Positions 24,434 through 34,080 are shown, counted from the stretch's first letter. The stretch: 64,000 bases of DNA from Merdibacter sp965119685 (GCA_965119685.1 OZ221971.1:1488001-1552000), one strand, 5' to 3'. Notes: generated by a model from the sequence alone, not told the origin. Numbers and translations are program-made.

Positions 24434-25894
24434 ATGATGAAACAACAGCCGGGATGGGTATTGCCGAACCTGCGTGAAGCGCAGAAGCGTACTCACAGTG
24501 ACAGTAAAATCGAAACGGCGCTGTTTTCTGTCCCGCCGCAGTGTCAGGGACTGGGATTGGGACGCCGTTATTATCTGCGTACTTACGGATGTCAGGCGAA
24601 CGAGCGGGATTCCGAGACGTTAGCCGGTATTTTGGAAGCGATGCAGTTTACACAGACAAAGGAGGTCAGTGAAGCGGATCTCATTTTGATGAACACCTGT
24701 GCCATCCGCAAAAATGCGGAGGATAAGGTGCTGGGAGAAATCGGTCATTTCAAGCATCTGGCCGCTAAGCGCAAGGATTTAGTCATCGGTATCTGTGGCT
24801 GCATGGCGCAGGAGGAGAGCGTTGTTGAGCGCGTGCTGACGACCTATCCTCATGTCAATCTGATATTTGGTACACATAACCTGCATCGTCTGCCGGAATT
24901 GCTCGTCAGGGTGATGCAGGGCGGCGAGCGCTGTGTCGAGGTGTTTTCCAAAGAGGGAGACGTCATTGAGAATTTGCCGGTGCGCCGCTTTGGCAAGCAT
25001 AAGGCGTGGGTCAACATCATGTATGGCTGCGATAAGTTTTGTACGTACTGTATCGTCCCTTATACCCGCGGCAAGGAGCGTTCGCGCCGCATGGAGGACA
25101 TCTTAAAGGAGATTTGCGAGCTGAAAGCGCAGGGGTATCGCGAGATCACGCTGTTAGGTCAAAACGTCAACGCCTATGGCAAGGATCTGGGCATCGCGGG
25201 CGGTTTTGCGAAGCTGCTGGAACAAAGCGCGCAGACCGGTATCGAGCGTATTCGCTTCACGACCTCGCATCCATGGGATTTCAGCGATGAGATGATCGAT
25301 GTGATCGCCGCCTATGACAACATCATGCCTTTTATCCATCTGCCGGTACAGTCGGGCGACAGTGCTATTCTCAAGCTGATGGGACGGCGCTATACGATCG
25401 AGGAGTACAAGACGCTCTTTGATAAGATCATGACGCGGATTCCCGGCTGTGCGATCTCAACCGATATCATCGTCGGTTTTCCCAATGAGAGCGATGAGCA
25501 GTTTGCCCATACGCTGGACATTGTCGACTATTGCAAGTTTGACAATGCGTTTACTTTCATCTACTCTCCGCGCGAGGGAACCCCGGCGGCAAGGATGGAG
25601 GACAATGTGCCTTTAGAGGTCAAGCAAAAGCGTCTGGCGCTGCTCAACAAGCGCTGGAATCAATACGCTTTAAAGAAGAATCAGGCGTACGTGGGAAAGA
25701 TCGTCAAGGTGCTCGTGGATGGCCCCAGCAAGAAAAACGAAGCGGCTTACAGCGGTTATACTGAAACTAACAAGCTGGTCAACTTCAGCGGGGACAACGT
25801 GCAGGCGGGCGATATTGTGGAACTGCGCATCACCGCTGCCAAAACTTGGTCCTTACAAGGGGAGCTCATTGCTGAGAAAAAGCGCGAAGCGTGA
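24434..25894 (+). CDS. miaB: tRNA-2-methylthio-N6-dimethylallyladenosine synthase MiaB
   Basis: A radical-SAM methylthiotransferase that adds the 2-methylthio group to i6A37 of tRNA. The 486 residues show an N-terminal UPF0004 domain (RTYGCQANERDSE, MNTCAIRKNAEDK, CGCMAQEE with its three cluster Cys), the radical-SAM motif CDKFCTYCIVPYTRG, and a C-terminal TRAM domain. The start at 24434 follows GGGAGG; the longer frame lacks a ribosome binding site. A start two residues long (ATGATG) makes 24434 or 24437 equally possible. It is a single gene with a terminator. Confidence 0.95.
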   Translation: MMKQQPGWVLPNLREAQKRTHSDSKIETALFSVPPQCQGLGLGRRYYLRTYGCQANERDSETLAGILEAMQFTQTKEVSEADLILMNTCAIRKNAEDKVLGEIGHFKHLAAKRKDLVIGICGCMAQEESVVERVLTTYPHVNLIFGTHNLHRLPELLVRVMQGGERCVEVFSKEGDVIENLPVRRFGKHKAWVNIMYGCDKFCTYCIVPYTRGKERSRRMEDILKEICELKAQGYREITLLGQNVNAYGKDLGIAGGFAKLLEQSAQTGIERIRFTTSHPWDFSDEMIDVIAAYDNIMPFIHLPVQSGDSAILKLMGRRYTIEEYKTLFDKIMTRIPGCAISTDIIVGFPNESDEQFAHTLDIVDYCKFDNAFTFIYSPREGTPAARMEDNVPLEVKQKRLALLNKRWNQYALKKNQAYVGKIVKVLVDGPSKKNEAAYSGYTETNKLVNFSGDNVQAGDIVELRITAAKTWSLQGELIAEKKREA

Positions 25895-25897
25895 GAG

Positions 25898-25922
25898 AAA
25901 GCCGTTGAATGATGGCTTTTTC
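25898..25922 (+). terminator. Intrinsic terminator of miaB
   Basis: AAAGCC and GGCTTT pair around a 10-base loop and are followed by a T-rich tail. Confidence 0.75.
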
Positions 25923-26027
25923 TTCTTGTATGAAGTATAATAGGAGTAGGTTTTTTGAACGAACAGGCCGCTGAGAGCGGTCGTGGCGGGCAAGTGTTCC
26001 CGCGAGATGAGATCATGGAGGATATAT

Positions 26028-27689
26028 ATGAGTAAAGTTCGTATTTTTGCGTTAGGCGGACTCGATGAAGACGGCAAGAATATGCTTGTCGTAGAGGTGG
26101 AAGAAAAGATCTTTGTCATCGAGGCCGGTTTGAAATACCCGGACAGCGAGACGCTGGGCGTGGAGTTTGTCATTCCCGATTTTACCTATCTGATTCAAAA
26201 CAAGGAGCGCGTGAAGGCGGTGTTCATCACGCATGCCCATGACGATGTGGACGCGGCTTTGCCCTATCTGCTCAAGCAGATCAACGTGCCGGTCTATACC
26301 GGCGCGATGACGGCGCTGATGGTGCGTGAGATGCTCAAGCGTGAGGGCGTGAAAAATGCGAAGGTGCACCGCATAAAACGAAGCGATACCATTCGCATCG
26401 ACGGGGTGAAGATTCATACTTTCCCGATGACCCACGCATTTCCGGATAACTATGGCATCGCGATTAGCAGCGATCAGGGATACATCGTCTATACCGGTGA
26501 ATTTATCATCGATTATGACATGATGCAGGAGGAGTACAACTGCGATCTCAATTTGCTCAGCGAGTTTGGCAAGAAGGGCGTATTGGCGCTGATGTGCGAA
26601 TCACAGGGCGTAGAGCGAAGCGGTCATACATCGCCTAATCATCGCATCACCCATCTGATCGAGCCGATCATCGAGAGTCATCGCGAGGGGCGCATTTTGA
26701 TCTCCACCTATTTTCAGAGTCTGTTTCGCATTCAGGAGATTTTAGACATCGCCGTCAAGTACCGCAAGAAGATCTACATACACGACGATGGTCTGCTGCA
26801 TGTGCTGAAACTCATGGAGGAGATGAAATACTATCGCGTACCCAAGGAGCTGCTCATCGACCGCCGCAGCTTTCACAACGACATGGAGGATGTGCTCGTC
26901 ATCATCAGCGGCCAGGGAAAAAATCTGTTTCGCACGATGAGCAACATCGCCAACAAGGAAGATCCAAATGTGCAGTTTCGCAGTACCGATACGATCATCA
27001 TCGCATCGCCGATCGTCAGCGGAACGCAGATGGAAGCCAACAACATGGAAAATGAGATCTACAAGGAGGGAGGAACGATCTTCACCCTCGATTCCCGTCA
27101 GGTGCTCTCCATGCACCCAAGCAAAGAGGATCTCAAGATGATGCTCTACCTGTTTAAACCGCGCTATTATATTCCGGTGAAAGGGGAGTATCGCCATTTA
27201 TATATGAATGCGACCTTAGCCATGGATATGGGCAATCCCAGCAGCAACATCCTCGTGCTCGACAACGGACAGATCGCCGAATTTGAGGATGGAGAGGTCA
27301 AGAGTACGGCGCAGCATCTGCCGTTAAGCGATACGATGATCGACGGCAAGGAGAACTGGGATGTCACCGGCGTCGTCTTGAAGGATCGTGAAACGCTCTC
27401 TACCGACGGCGTGATGATCGTGGCGGTCGGCATTCATGCGAAAAGCAAGGAGATCATCAACGGGCCGGATGTGCAGACGCGCGGCGTCGTCTATCTCAAG
27501 GACGCGGAGCAGGTCATCAAGGAGGCCGGCGTGATGTTGGAGGAGTGCATCCGTGAAGCGGTCAAAGAGAAGCGCTATGACAATATGGAAGTGCGCAGCG
27601 AAGCGCGCGATCGCATTACGCGTTTCTTGATGAAGAAGCTGGGCAAGCGCCCGATGGTGCTCCCGGTTATCTTGGAAATCAACAGTTAA
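26028..27689 (+). CDS. Ribonuclease J-like protein with altered metal site (J2-like)
   Basis: A metallo-beta-lactamase/beta-CASP protein of 553 residues, the normal RNase J length, collinear with RNase J1 to the end. RNase J enzymes degrade and mature RNA from the 5' end. The catalytic motif HxHxDH reads HAHDDV at about residues 72-77, so the last His is Val, and the later TGDF motif reads TGEF, Asp to Glu. THAFPDNYGI keeps the next His, and LSMHPSKEDL keeps the C-terminal His. This pattern resembles the poorly active RNase J2 subunit, which pairs with J1. The start at 26028 has GGAGG upstream. It lies alone before ftsK. Confidence 0.85.
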   Translation: MSKVRIFALGGLDEDGKNMLVVEVEEKIFVIEAGLKYPDSETLGVEFVIPDFTYLIQNKERVKAVFITHAHDDVDAALPYLLKQINVPVYTGAMTALMVREMLKREGVKNAKVHRIKRSDTIRIDGVKIHTFPMTHAFPDNYGIAISSDQGYIVYTGEFIIDYDMMQEEYNCDLNLLSEFGKKGVLALMCESQGVERSGHTSPNHRITHLIEPIIESHREGRILISTYFQSLFRIQEILDIAVKYRKKIYIHDDGLLHVLKLMEEMKYYRVPKELLIDRRSFHNDMEDVLVIISGQGKNLFRTMSNIANKEDPNVQFRSTDTIIIASPIVSGTQMEANNMENEIYKEGGTIFTLDSRQVLSMHPSKEDLKMMLYLFKPRYYIPVKGEYRHLYMNATLAMDMGNPSSNILVLDNGQIAEFEDGEVKSTAQHLPLSDTMIDGKENWDVTGVVLKDRETLSTDGVMIVAVGIHAKSKEIINGPDVQTRGVVYLKDAEQVIKEAGVMLEECIREAVKEKRYDNMEVRSEARDRITRFLMKKLGKRPMVLPVILEINS

Positions 27690-27717
27690 ACAAAGAAGCA
27701 AACAAAGGGGGAAGCGT

Positions 27718-30105
27718 ATGGCAAAGACAAAAAGCAGAAAAGCGCAGAAGAAAAAAAGCGGACTGCAAAGCGATGTCCTTGTCTATATCTACGCGTTAGC
27801 ATCGATTGCCGTCGCGGTGATCGGCTGTTTGAAAATCGGCTTTGTCGGCGGTTTGCTCACGAGCGTGCTGCAATATCTCATCGGCACGCTGTACGGCGTC
27901 TTTTACGGCGTCGTCATCGTGATCGCGCTGTTAGCGATCTTTCGCCGTTCGTGGAAGGAGCTGCCGATGCAGTATATCGCGGCAATTGTGTTCTTGCTGG
28001 TCGGATGGCTGATTCTGGCGTCGATACCGGCTGATTCCTCGCGTACGGGCAGTGAGCTGCTCTCTGACTATCTGAAAAATTCCGCGCTGATCTTTCGCGG
28101 GGAAATCGCGCAGGGGGGCGGGCTGTTTGGCATATCGCTGACGGCGCTGCTCACCTTCCTCTTCGATTATACCGGGACGAAGATCGTCGTGGTGGCGCTG
28201 TTTTTGATGGCGGCGGCTTTGGCGATTCACGGAACCGTGTCCATGCGCATGAAATCGGCAAAGGAGGCGATGGGTGCTTCTTTCGCCAAGCGTCAGGAGC
28301 AGCGCAGAAACAAAAAGGAACAGCGCCGGGAAGAAAAGGCGCTGCGTCAGCAGGAGAAGCAGGAGGCCAAGATGGCGGACATCCGCGCAGACGCGAAAGA
28401 GCAGCAGCCGTCAAAGAAAGGGAAAGCGGCGTCTTCCTTGTTTATGGATGTCGATGAGATCACTGACAAAGGCGGGAAACTTGCTCAGCCCCGCCTGTTT
28501 GAAGAGAATCAGGCGCCTTTGGATGTTCCAAGTGTGGCTAATGACGATCAGGGGGAGCTTCACATCCTGCTGAGCAACGAGCACTCTCCTCATCAAGAGA
28601 GTGTGCAGCCTCCGCTGAAAGAGGCGACGGATGCCTTTGTCAGCCGCTTTGACATCGATTACGCCAATTACAAGCTGCCGCGGATTTCACTGCTGAATGA
28701 TCCGGGGAAAAAGACGAAATCCAATGCCAATCTGCAAGCGGCGAAGCTGAAAGGAAAGCAGCTGATCGACATTCTGGAACAGTTCGGTGTCAAAGCGTCG
28801 TTGGTCGCCACCCACATCGGTCCCAGCATCACGAAGTTCGAGGTGCGCCCGGATCTGGGGGTGCGCGTGAATAAGATCAGCAATCTGCAATATGACATCA
28901 AGATGGCGCTAGCCGCTAAGGACATCCGCATCGAAGCGCCGATTCCGGGGAAGAGCGCCGTCGGCATCGAGGTGCCAAACGAGGAAAAGACAACGGTGCA
29001 TTTTAAAGAGATGATGCGCTCCATCCCTCAAAGTATGGCAGAGCGCAAGCTGTTATTTTGTCTGGGAATGGATCTGATGGGCAACGCCGTCTACGGTGAG
29101 CTCAACAAGATGCCCCATCTGTTAGTGGCAGGTGCAACAGGCAGCGGTAAATCCGTCTGCATCAATTCGATCATCTCGACCATCCTGATGCGGGCAAAGC
29201 CCGACGAGGTGAAGATGCTGCTGATCGACCCGAAAAAGGTAGAGTTTACCCCTTATCATGAGGTTCCTCATCTCTTGGGCCCCGTCATTACCGATGGGGA
29301 GGAAGCCAACCGCGCTTTGAAGGTCATCGTAGAGATGATGGACAACCGCTATGAGCTGTTTGCGAAAGCAGGCGTGCGCAACATACAGTCCTACAACGCC
29401 AACGTGGACGCCTATCCGCAGGAAGGGCATGAGAAGTTAGCCAGCATCGTCGTCATCATCGATGAGTTGGCGGATCTCATGCTCGTGGCGGCCAAAGAGG
29501 TTGAAAGCAGCATCCAGCGCATCACGCAGCTGGCGCGGGCAGCCGGAATTCACCTGATCGTCGCTACACAGCGTCCCAGCGTGGACGTCATTACCGGCGT
29601 CATCAAGGCGAATATTCCTTCCCGCATCGCTTTTGCGGTTTCCAGCGCCGTCGATTCGCGCACGATTCTTGATCAGATGGGGGCGGAAAAACTGCTGGGA
29701 TATGGCGATATGCTGTATTTGCCGGTAGGAGAGACGAGCGCCAAACGCATTCAGGGCGTCTTTGTCAACGACAATGAGGTGGCGCGGATTACCGAGTTCT
29801 GCAAGCAGCAGGGCCGCCCGCGCTATGAGGACGCTTTTCTGCGCCTGGAGGAGGTGGACAGCGCCTTTTCCACTTCGCAAAGCGAGGCGCAGGAAGACCC
29901 GCTCTATGAGGAGGTCAAGGCCTTTGTCATTCAGTCACAGAAGGCGAGCACCTCGCTCATTCAGCGCCGTTTCAGCATCGGTTATGCCCGTGCGGCACGT
30001 TTGATCGATATTTTGGAGCTGCGCGGCATCATCGGTCCCGCCCGCGGTTCAAAGCCGCGTGAGGTTTATGCAAAAGAGACGCAGGAGGAAAGCGATTTTC
30101 TGTGA
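27718..30105 (+). CDS. ftsK: DNA translocase FtsK/SpoIIIE
   Basis: A membrane-anchored motor that pumps chromosome DNA through the closing septum. The 795 residues have four or five N-terminal hydrophobic helices (about 20-175), a charged linker rich in Lys, Gln and Glu (about 180-300), the motor with Walker A GATGSGKSVC (about residue 465) and Walker B VVIIDELADLM, and a C-terminal winged-helix gamma domain (STSLIQRRFSIGYARAARLI). RNase J genes are often neighbours of ftsK in Bacillota, as here; 28 bases separate the two. Confidence 0.96.
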   Translation: MAKTKSRKAQKKKSGLQSDVLVYIYALASIAVAVIGCLKIGFVGGLLTSVLQYLIGTLYGVFYGVVIVIALLAIFRRSWKELPMQYIAAIVFLLVGWLILASIPADSSRTGSELLSDYLKNSALIFRGEIAQGGGLFGISLTALLTFLFDYTGTKIVVVALFLMAAALAIHGTVSMRMKSAKEAMGASFAKRQEQRRNKKEQRREEKALRQQEKQEAKMADIRADAKEQQPSKKGKAASSLFMDVDEITDKGGKLAQPRLFEENQAPLDVPSVANDDQGELHILLSNEHSPHQESVQPPLKEATDAFVSRFDIDYANYKLPRISLLNDPGKKTKSNANLQAAKLKGKQLIDILEQFGVKASLVATHIGPSITKFEVRPDLGVRVNKISNLQYDIKMALAAKDIRIEAPIPGKSAVGIEVPNEEKTTVHFKEMMRSIPQSMAERKLLFCLGMDLMGNAVYGELNKMPHLLVAGATGSGKSVCINSIISTILMRAKPDEVKMLLIDPKKVEFTPYHEVPHLLGPVITDGEEANRALKVIVEMMDNRYELFAKAGVRNIQSYNANVDAYPQEGHEKLASIVVIIDELADLMLVAAKEVESSIQRITQLARAAGIHLIVATQRPSVDVITGVIKANIPSRIAFAVSSAVDSRTILDQMGAEKLLGYGDMLYLPVGETSAKRIQGVFVNDNEVARITEFCKQQGRPRYEDAFLRLEEVDSAFSTSQSEAQEDPLYEEVKAFVIQSQKASTSLIQRRFSIGYARAARLIDILELRGIIGPARGSKPREVYAKETQEESDFL

Positions 30106-30306
30106 GCGTCCGTTTGATTTTTTGATGAAGTGAAAGCCTGTTATCCCCTTTTATCCATTCAAAATGGAGTTTCGCTTTTTATTTCTCGGCTTTACTTCCT
30201 TTGGGCAGAAGCATTGCAATTTCATGCAAAAGCATTATAATAATAGGCATACGCGCAGGGTGGGCATCGATGCAGAAGCAGACCTGCGTTGACAGGAGGA
30301 ATGAAC

Positions 30307-30783
30307 ATGAATGTTTTTGTAAAGAGCGTACAAACGGACAAGGCTCCAAAAGCCATCGGTCCTTATGCACAGGCGACGAAGCTGGGAGATTTCGTCTATC
30401 TTTCCGGACAGATCGCATTAGACCCGCAGACGGGCAAGCTCGCGGGAGAAAGCGTAGAGGAACAGACGCATCAGGTCATGAAGAATATCGGCGCCATCCT
30501 TTCCGAGCTGGGACTGCGCTATGACCACATCATGAAAACGACGGTCTTTTTAAAGGATCTCAATGATTTTCAGGCCTTTAACGAGGTATATGCCTCTTAT
30601 TTTGACGGGCAGTATCCGGCACGCAGCTGCATTGCGGTAGCGGATATTCCGGCCGGTTCCAAGGTAGAGGTGGAGTGTCTGGCAATCGATACACTCGTCT
30701 ATGAGCAGCAGATGGCGGCTCAGCAAAGCGGCTGTTCTTCCTGTGGGGGAGGCTGCGAAAGCGGCGGCTGCGGCGGCTGCTAA
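30307..30783 (+). CDS. ridA: RidA-family imine deaminase with Cys-rich C-terminal tail
   Basis: RidA proteins hydrolyse reactive enamines/imines made by PLP enzymes. The first about 130 residues are a complete RidA domain: KAIGPYAQA, VYLSGQIALDPQTG, the catalytic Arg in PARSCIAV and the Glu in KVEVECLAID. Residues beyond form an unusual 28-residue tail ending in a Gly/Cys-rich block with five Cys (CSSC, then GGGC, GGC, GGC). Typical RidA stops at about 125 residues. The start at 30307 is chosen since AGGAGGA at 30294-30300 leaves six bases; ATG 30301 is too close. Confidence 0.9.
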   Translation: MNVFVKSVQTDKAPKAIGPYAQATKLGDFVYLSGQIALDPQTGKLAGESVEEQTHQVMKNIGAILSELGLRYDHIMKTTVFLKDLNDFQAFNEVYASYFDGQYPARSCIAVADIPAGSKVEVECLAIDTLVYEQQMAAQQSGCSSCGGGCESGGCGGC

Positions 30784-30811
30784 TCGCTGAGGAGATCACA
30801 AAACAAACAAG

Positions 30812-30846
30812 AAGCAGTCTTCGTTTCCACAAGGGGCTGCTTTTTT
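30812..30846 (+). terminator. Intrinsic terminator of ridA
   Basis: AAGCAG and CTGCTT pair around a 19-base loop and are followed by T6. Confidence 0.75.
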
Positions 30847-31074
30847 CATGCGGATCGTCAGTGTTTCACCACAAGACATCCGTCATAGCAGCGCGTGCTT
30901 TTATCAAATGCAGAGATAACGGCGAACAGCAACAAAACGGATCACGTATCGGCTGTACACCTGAAAACCAAACGATGAATTAGCCATGCTCTTTCTATGA
31001 ACGATGACTCTACAACGGATGAAGAGATATTTTATCTTATGAGCATTATGTATCGTTGCACAGGAATAACCCAT
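30847..31074. other. Intergenic region before the second XRE gene, no gene seen
   Basis: The sequence becomes AT-rich from about 30950 on. No coding frame or repeat of note was found before the promoter at 31075. Confidence 0.5.
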
Positions 31075-31104
31075 TTGTGATTATTCTTCTTGATTGTTAT
31101 AATA
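31075..31104 (+). promoter_or_regulatory. Promoter of the second XRE regulator
   Basis: TTGTGA and TATAAT are separated by 18 bp. The predicted leader of about 125 bases contains the nested inverted repeat at 31124-31168. Confidence 0.6.
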
Positions 31105-31123
31105 AAAAAAGACAGGTTGGCAT

Positions 31124-31168
31124 TGATCAAACACATTTCTCTCCCAACCGATGGTTGAGTTTGATCAT
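31124..31168 (+). promoter_or_regulatory. Nested inverted repeat in the XRE gene leader
   Basis: TGATCAAAC (31125-31133) and GTTTGATCA (31160-31168) form a perfect 9-bp outer repeat; CAACC and GGTTG form an inner stem with a 3-base loop. Both the DNA palindrome and the RNA hairpin could be regulatory. TTGATCAA at the left is itself a palindrome. Confidence 0.5.
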
Positions 31169-31236
31169 TCAACTGATCGTTCGTGTACGGTGGCGAATAA
31201 AAATTGTAAAATGCGTATGAAAGGAGGCTTATTGTA

Positions 31237-32055
31237 ATGAATCAGATGCATACAGGAAGATTCATTGCAAGTTGCAGAAAAGAAAAAGGATTGACGCAGG
31301 CACAATTAGCAGAAAAGCTAAATATTACAGACAGGGCTGTTTCAAAATGGGAAACCGGAAAATGTATGCCTGATTCATCTATCATGCTGGAACTTTGCAA
31401 TATTTTAGATGTTACAGTCAATGAGCTATTCAGTGGAGAGAGGATAGAAATGAATAATTACGAAGAAAAAGTCAATGAAAATCTCATTGAGTTTAAGAAA
31501 AAAGAAGAGAACAATATGAGTAAGAATACCATTATTTCAACAATATATACCATTGCCGTGATAATGGGGATTCTCGTATGCTGTATATGTGATATTGCCA
31601 TTTCGGGAACATTGACATGGTCACTTATTGTGTTTAGCTCTATATTGGTTACATGGATAGCGTCTTTTCCTGTGATATTGCTGGGAAAGAAAGGGGTGTT
31701 AGTGGCGATGATTGCGATTAGTATCCTGATTGTACCTTTTATGTACCTATTAAGTATTTTGATAAAAGTCAATGAGGTGTTCAGCATTGGCACAGTGATG
31801 TCAATTATTTCACTTGTATTTCTGTGGATCGTTTATGTTTTATATCATCGATTGAAAGAACGAAAGCTATTGGCAACAGGAATTACATTTTTGTTTGCAA
31901 TCCCATTTACGGTTTTGATAAACGCTGCATTGTCAAAAATGATTGGCGAGCCTGTGATTGATGTTTGGGATATAGTCTCTGTCTTTATTTTGTTGTTTGC
32001 AGCAATTGCTTGCATGATTGGCGATTATGCACGAAAAAATGGTTATACAAGGTAA
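31237..32055 (+). CDS. XRE-family regulator with C-terminal membrane domain (second copy of this architecture)
   Basis: A 272-residue protein. Residues 8-65 form an XRE helix-turn-helix (KEKGLTQAQLAEKLNITDRA followed by VSKWETGKCMPDSSIM), then a charged linker, then about six hydrophobic segments from residue 93 to 264 (for example TIISTIYTIAVIMGILVCCI). It has the same layout as the protein at 10159-10818 but little sequence identity outside the DNA-binding part. AAAGGAGG stands upstream of the start. AT-rich codons and an AT-rich setting point to acquisition. Function and target are unknown. Confidence 0.82.
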   Translation: MNQMHTGRFIASCRKEKGLTQAQLAEKLNITDRAVSKWETGKCMPDSSIMLELCNILDVTVNELFSGERIEMNNYEEKVNENLIEFKKKEENNMSKNTIISTIYTIAVIMGILVCCICDIAISGTLTWSLIVFSSILVTWIASFPVILLGKKGVLVAMIAISILIVPFMYLLSILIKVNEVFSIGTVMSIISLVFLWIVYVLYHRLKERKLLATGITFLFAIPFTVLINAALSKMIGEPVIDVWDIVSVFILLFAAIACMIGDYARKNGYTR

Positions 32056-32186
32056 ATTATGGTTTGTAAGGTAAGGGTTAAAACAAATTGATATAGAAAA
32101 ATCAATCAATGAGCTGTAAAAAGCAATTTAGTTAATTAAGTTTTGACCGTATCTGAAAAAATGGGTGTCTCAGCGTTTTATTTTGG

Positions 32187-32210
32187 CCTATCGAAAGATA
32201 GGTCTTTTTT
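32187..32210 (+). terminator. Intrinsic terminator after the second XRE gene
   Basis: CCTATC and GATAGG close a GAAA tetraloop and are followed by TC and T6. Confidence 0.85.
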
Positions 32211-32346
32211 ATAGAACGGACTTTTCAATATGAAAATTCCTTTGAATATGTTTATCTTTGTTGATAATGTATTCGCATGGACGTGATGTAGGGAATGGGG
32301 AAGAGCGATGGAGACGCACTCTTCACAATGCTGACGGAATGCGATG

Positions 32347-32388
32347 AAAAAAGCCGGAAAGGATAAGCGTTCGCTCCCTATACCGGCC
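32347..32388 (-). terminator. Intrinsic terminator of rqcH (minus strand)
   Basis: Read on the minus strand, GCCGG at the base pairs with CCGGC, with an imperfect inner stem around AGCGAACGCT, and T6 follows. Confidence 0.8.
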
Positions 32389-32397
32389 GATAACGGA

Positions 32398-34059
32398 TTA
32401 CTGCTTTTGATACTTCTCGTGAATCTCGCTGATCACCTTCGCATCCGGATCGATGTAGATCGTGCGGTAGCTTTGCATCGTTACCATACCTGCCTTAGAG
32501 CCGGGAACCTTTTTTAACTGCCGCACGGGACAATAGTCAACCGGCACACTGCTGGAATAGCGTCCTTTGGAATAATAGGCGGCTAGCATCGCACAGATGC
32601 GTAGCAATGCTTCCGAGGGCATGGGATTTGTGCAGATGACATGGGCGCCGTGATAGCCCTTCGCGTGAAACCAGAGGTCGCTTTTATGAGCCAGCGTCCG
32701 TGTGATATATTCGTTTTGCAGGTTGTTTTTCCCCAGATAGACGGTAGCGTCCTCAATGGAAAAGACGGTGAAGTGGGGCGTCTGCTTTCCTTTGGCGCGC
32801 CGCTGAATGCCCGCTTTTTTGGCTTTCATATAGCCTTGGCGCACCAGCTCCTCGCGAATTTCCATCGCATCCGGTACGCTGGCGATCTCTAGCTGCGCCT
32901 CCAGCTGTTCAAAATAGCGAATCTGTTCCTCACAAAGCGCGATCTGTTCCTTTAAGATACTCTGTGCCCGCCGCTGCTTGTGATATTTCTGGTAATAGCG
33001 GTTGGCATTGTGGCGAAGATCAAAGCGCATGTCGATGGGGATGCACACTTCACCCTCATGTTCAAAAGAGGGCAGAGTGATGGTCGGCTGCTTTTGGATC
33101 TGCGATTGATACGCAAACAGCAGATCTCCATACTCGCGATAGCGGTCACAGTCCATCGCCTCATCCACTGCCTGTAACAGCTTGGGCAGCTTGTTGCGCT
33201 CTCTGCCCAGCTCGCGGCGGACGACCTTGGCAATATCGCCGCTTTGCTGTTTGATGCGCACCTTTTCCTCTTTTTCATAAAAGAGCGCGTCCATCCCCTC
33301 CATCAGCGGATAGCTGACAGGCGTCGTTTGCAGATGGGTGAGGGGAATGCAGTGAAACAGCGTTTTCTCGCCCATGCTGTGCAAATAGAGCGTGTGACTG
33401 TTTTGAAGCTCGTTCATCACATCACGAAAAGAGAAGCCTTGGCGCAGCCGGTAGTCCAGCTCGCGGGAAAGCAGAGGGGAACAGCCGTGCAGCTGCGCGC
33501 TGAAAGAGCACTCTTTCTCTAAGTCCGCTATCGAGCAGGTGAAAGGGTCGCGTTTGCTTTCATCCTGCTTGGGCAATTCATAATGAGCGCCGGGATGAAT
33601 CAGGCGCTTGCTGTTTTCAAAGATCGGAATGCGTTTGAGCGCATCGACGATGACGCCGCTGTCATTGACAAAGACGAGATTGGCATACTTTCCCATCAGC
33701 TCGATATAGAGAAGATGCGTATGCAGATCCCCCAGCTCATCCCGCGCTTCCACCTCCATGCGCAGCACCCGGTCGAGACCGATCTGTTCGCATTTGCGGA
33801 TAAATCCGCCCTCCAGCTGCTTGCGCAGCAGCATGACAAAATTCGTTGGGCTCTCCAGCGTCGTATAGCGTGCCTTGGTAAAATGAATGCGGTTATAGGT
33901 GCTGTGCAGCGAGATCAGCAAGCGCAGCGTCTTCTTCTCTGCGCGCAGCGTCCACAGCAGCTCCACATCGGAGATATTTTGTATTTTATTGATGCGGCAG
34001 GGCAGTTCCCTTCGCACTTCTTCGTTGATTTGATGCAGTAAAAGACCGTCTAAAGCCAT
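32398..34059 (-). CDS. rqcH: Ribosome-associated quality control protein RqcH (NFACT family)
   Basis: The bacterial Rqc2/NEMF homologue that binds split 50S subunits carrying stalled peptidyl-tRNA and adds C-terminal Ala tails as a degradation mark; older names are FbpA or YloA. The 553 residues contain the NFACT-N domain (MALDGLLLHQINEEV at the start, IHFTKARY), a helical coiled-coil middle, and the NFACT-R domain with KSDLWFHAKGYHGAHVI and YCPVRQLKKVPGSKAGMV. The start has GGGAGTG upstream. It is divergent from gmk, and their promoters overlap. In Bacillus the same two genes are near neighbours. Confidence 0.95.
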   Translation of the reverse strand: MALDGLLLHQINEEVRRELPCRINKIQNISDVELLWTLRAEKKTLRLLISLHSTYNRIHFTKARYTTLESPTNFVMLLRKQLEGGFIRKCEQIGLDRVLRMEVEARDELGDLHTHLLYIELMGKYANLVFVNDSGVIVDALKRIPIFENSKRLIHPGAHYELPKQDESKRDPFTCSIADLEKECSFSAQLHGCSPLLSRELDYRLRQGFSFRDVMNELQNSHTLYLHSMGEKTLFHCIPLTHLQTTPVSYPLMEGMDALFYEKEEKVRIKQQSGDIAKVVRRELGRERNKLPKLLQAVDEAMDCDRYREYGDLLFAYQSQIQKQPTITLPSFEHEGEVCIPIDMRFDLRHNANRYYQKYHKQRRAQSILKEQIALCEEQIRYFEQLEAQLEIASVPDAMEIREELVRQGYMKAKKAGIQRRAKGKQTPHFTVFSIEDATVYLGKNNLQNEYITRTLAHKSDLWFHAKGYHGAHVICTNPMPSEALLRICAMLAAYYSKGRYSSSVPVDYCPVRQLKKVPGSKAGMVTMQSYRTIYIDPDAKVISEIHEKYQKQ

Positions 34060-34080
34060 AATATCACTCCCTGTTTATTG

